A stretch of DNA of 15,895 nt, from the NCBI GenBank assembly GCA_002722385.1, contig PBLR01000037.1, positions 1 to 15,895 of the forward strand. The letters run 5' to 3'. Below the pieces are notes generated by a model, which saw nothing but the letters and a program-made list of their open reading frames with translations, was not told where the DNA came from and searched no databases. The DNA is from SAR116 cluster bacterium (GTDB lineage: Bacteria; Pseudomonadota; Alphaproteobacteria; Puniceispirillales; Puniceispirillaceae). Within the stretch, counting starts at the first letter, position 1, and every line of letters begins with the position of its first letter. Below are positions 15,782-15,895 of the stretch, piece after piece. Both the position numbers and the translations under genes were made by a program.

Positions 15782-15895
15782 TTATTCGACGATAGAGGCG
15801 ACGACGCCGGCGCCAACGGTACGGCCACCTTCACGAATAGCAAAGCGCAGGCCTTCATCCATCGCAATCGGCGCAATCAGGGTCACCGTCATCGC
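15782..15895 (-). CDS. tuf: Elongation factor Tu, C-terminal 37 residues (5' end beyond window)
   Basis: The frame open to the window edge encodes the end of EF-Tu domain III. The segment [20 protein letters not shown] is followed by [12 protein letters not shown] and a TAA stop at 15784-15782. EF-Tu delivers aminoacyl-tRNA to the ribosome as a GTP complex. The GTPase and tRNA-binding domains lie outside the window. Its place directly before rpsJ is the usual str-S10 junction in proteobacteria, so fusA, rpsG and rpsL are expected further upstream. Whether this is the only tuf copy cannot be told. Confidence 0.96.
   Translation of the reverse strand, partial: AMTVTLIAPIAMDEGLRFAIREGGRTVGAGVVASIVE

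Overview
This window is a core ribosomal-protein gene cluster, written entirely on the minus strand. It runs from the 3' end of an elongation factor Tu gene at the right edge to the start of an uncharacterised gene at the left edge. The gene order and protein sequences point to an alphaproteobacterium: adk follows secY and overlaps it, rpmJ is absent between secY and rpsM, S14 is the long form without zinc cysteines, and rarA follows rplQ. Base composition looks close to even by eye. A marine lineage such as SAR116 would fit but cannot be shown from this sequence alone.

Layout in the direction of transcription (high to low coordinates). 15895-15782: end of tuf. 15715-10496: the S10 block (rpsJ, rplC, rplD, rplW, rplB, rpsS, rplV, rpsC, rplP, rpmC, rpsQ). 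10474-4316: the spc block (rplN, rplX, rplE, rpsN, rpsH, rplF, rplR, rpsE, rpmD, rplO, secY, adk). 4205-1796: the alpha block (rpsM, rpsK, rpoA, rplQ). A strong hairpin-plus-U-run terminator at 1762-1730 closes the cluster. Beyond it, rarA (1659-364) and an overlapping partial gene (364-1) form a separate unit. No tRNA, rRNA, CRISPR, insertion sequence or transferred DNA is visible.

The genes work together to build the ribosome (24 r-proteins, EF-Tu), RNA polymerase (alpha subunit) and the secretion channel (SecY), with adenylate kinase supplying nucleotide balance. Most junctions are tight: ATGA overlaps at rplD/rplW and secY/adk, TAGATG at rplV/rpsC, one base between rplN and rplX. This implies co-transcription and translational coupling.

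No wholly new system is evident. The less ordinary content lies in the few longer gaps. Each gap over 60 nt holds a compact GC-rich hairpin. The two best regulatory candidates are the tuf-rpsJ gap, where a 9-bp hairpin holds its own Shine-Dalgarno and start codon for a six-residue ORF, and the adk-rpsM gap, where rpsM has a GTG start whose initiation region can pair with upstream leader sequence. The partial gene coupled to rarA is the only protein of unknown function.
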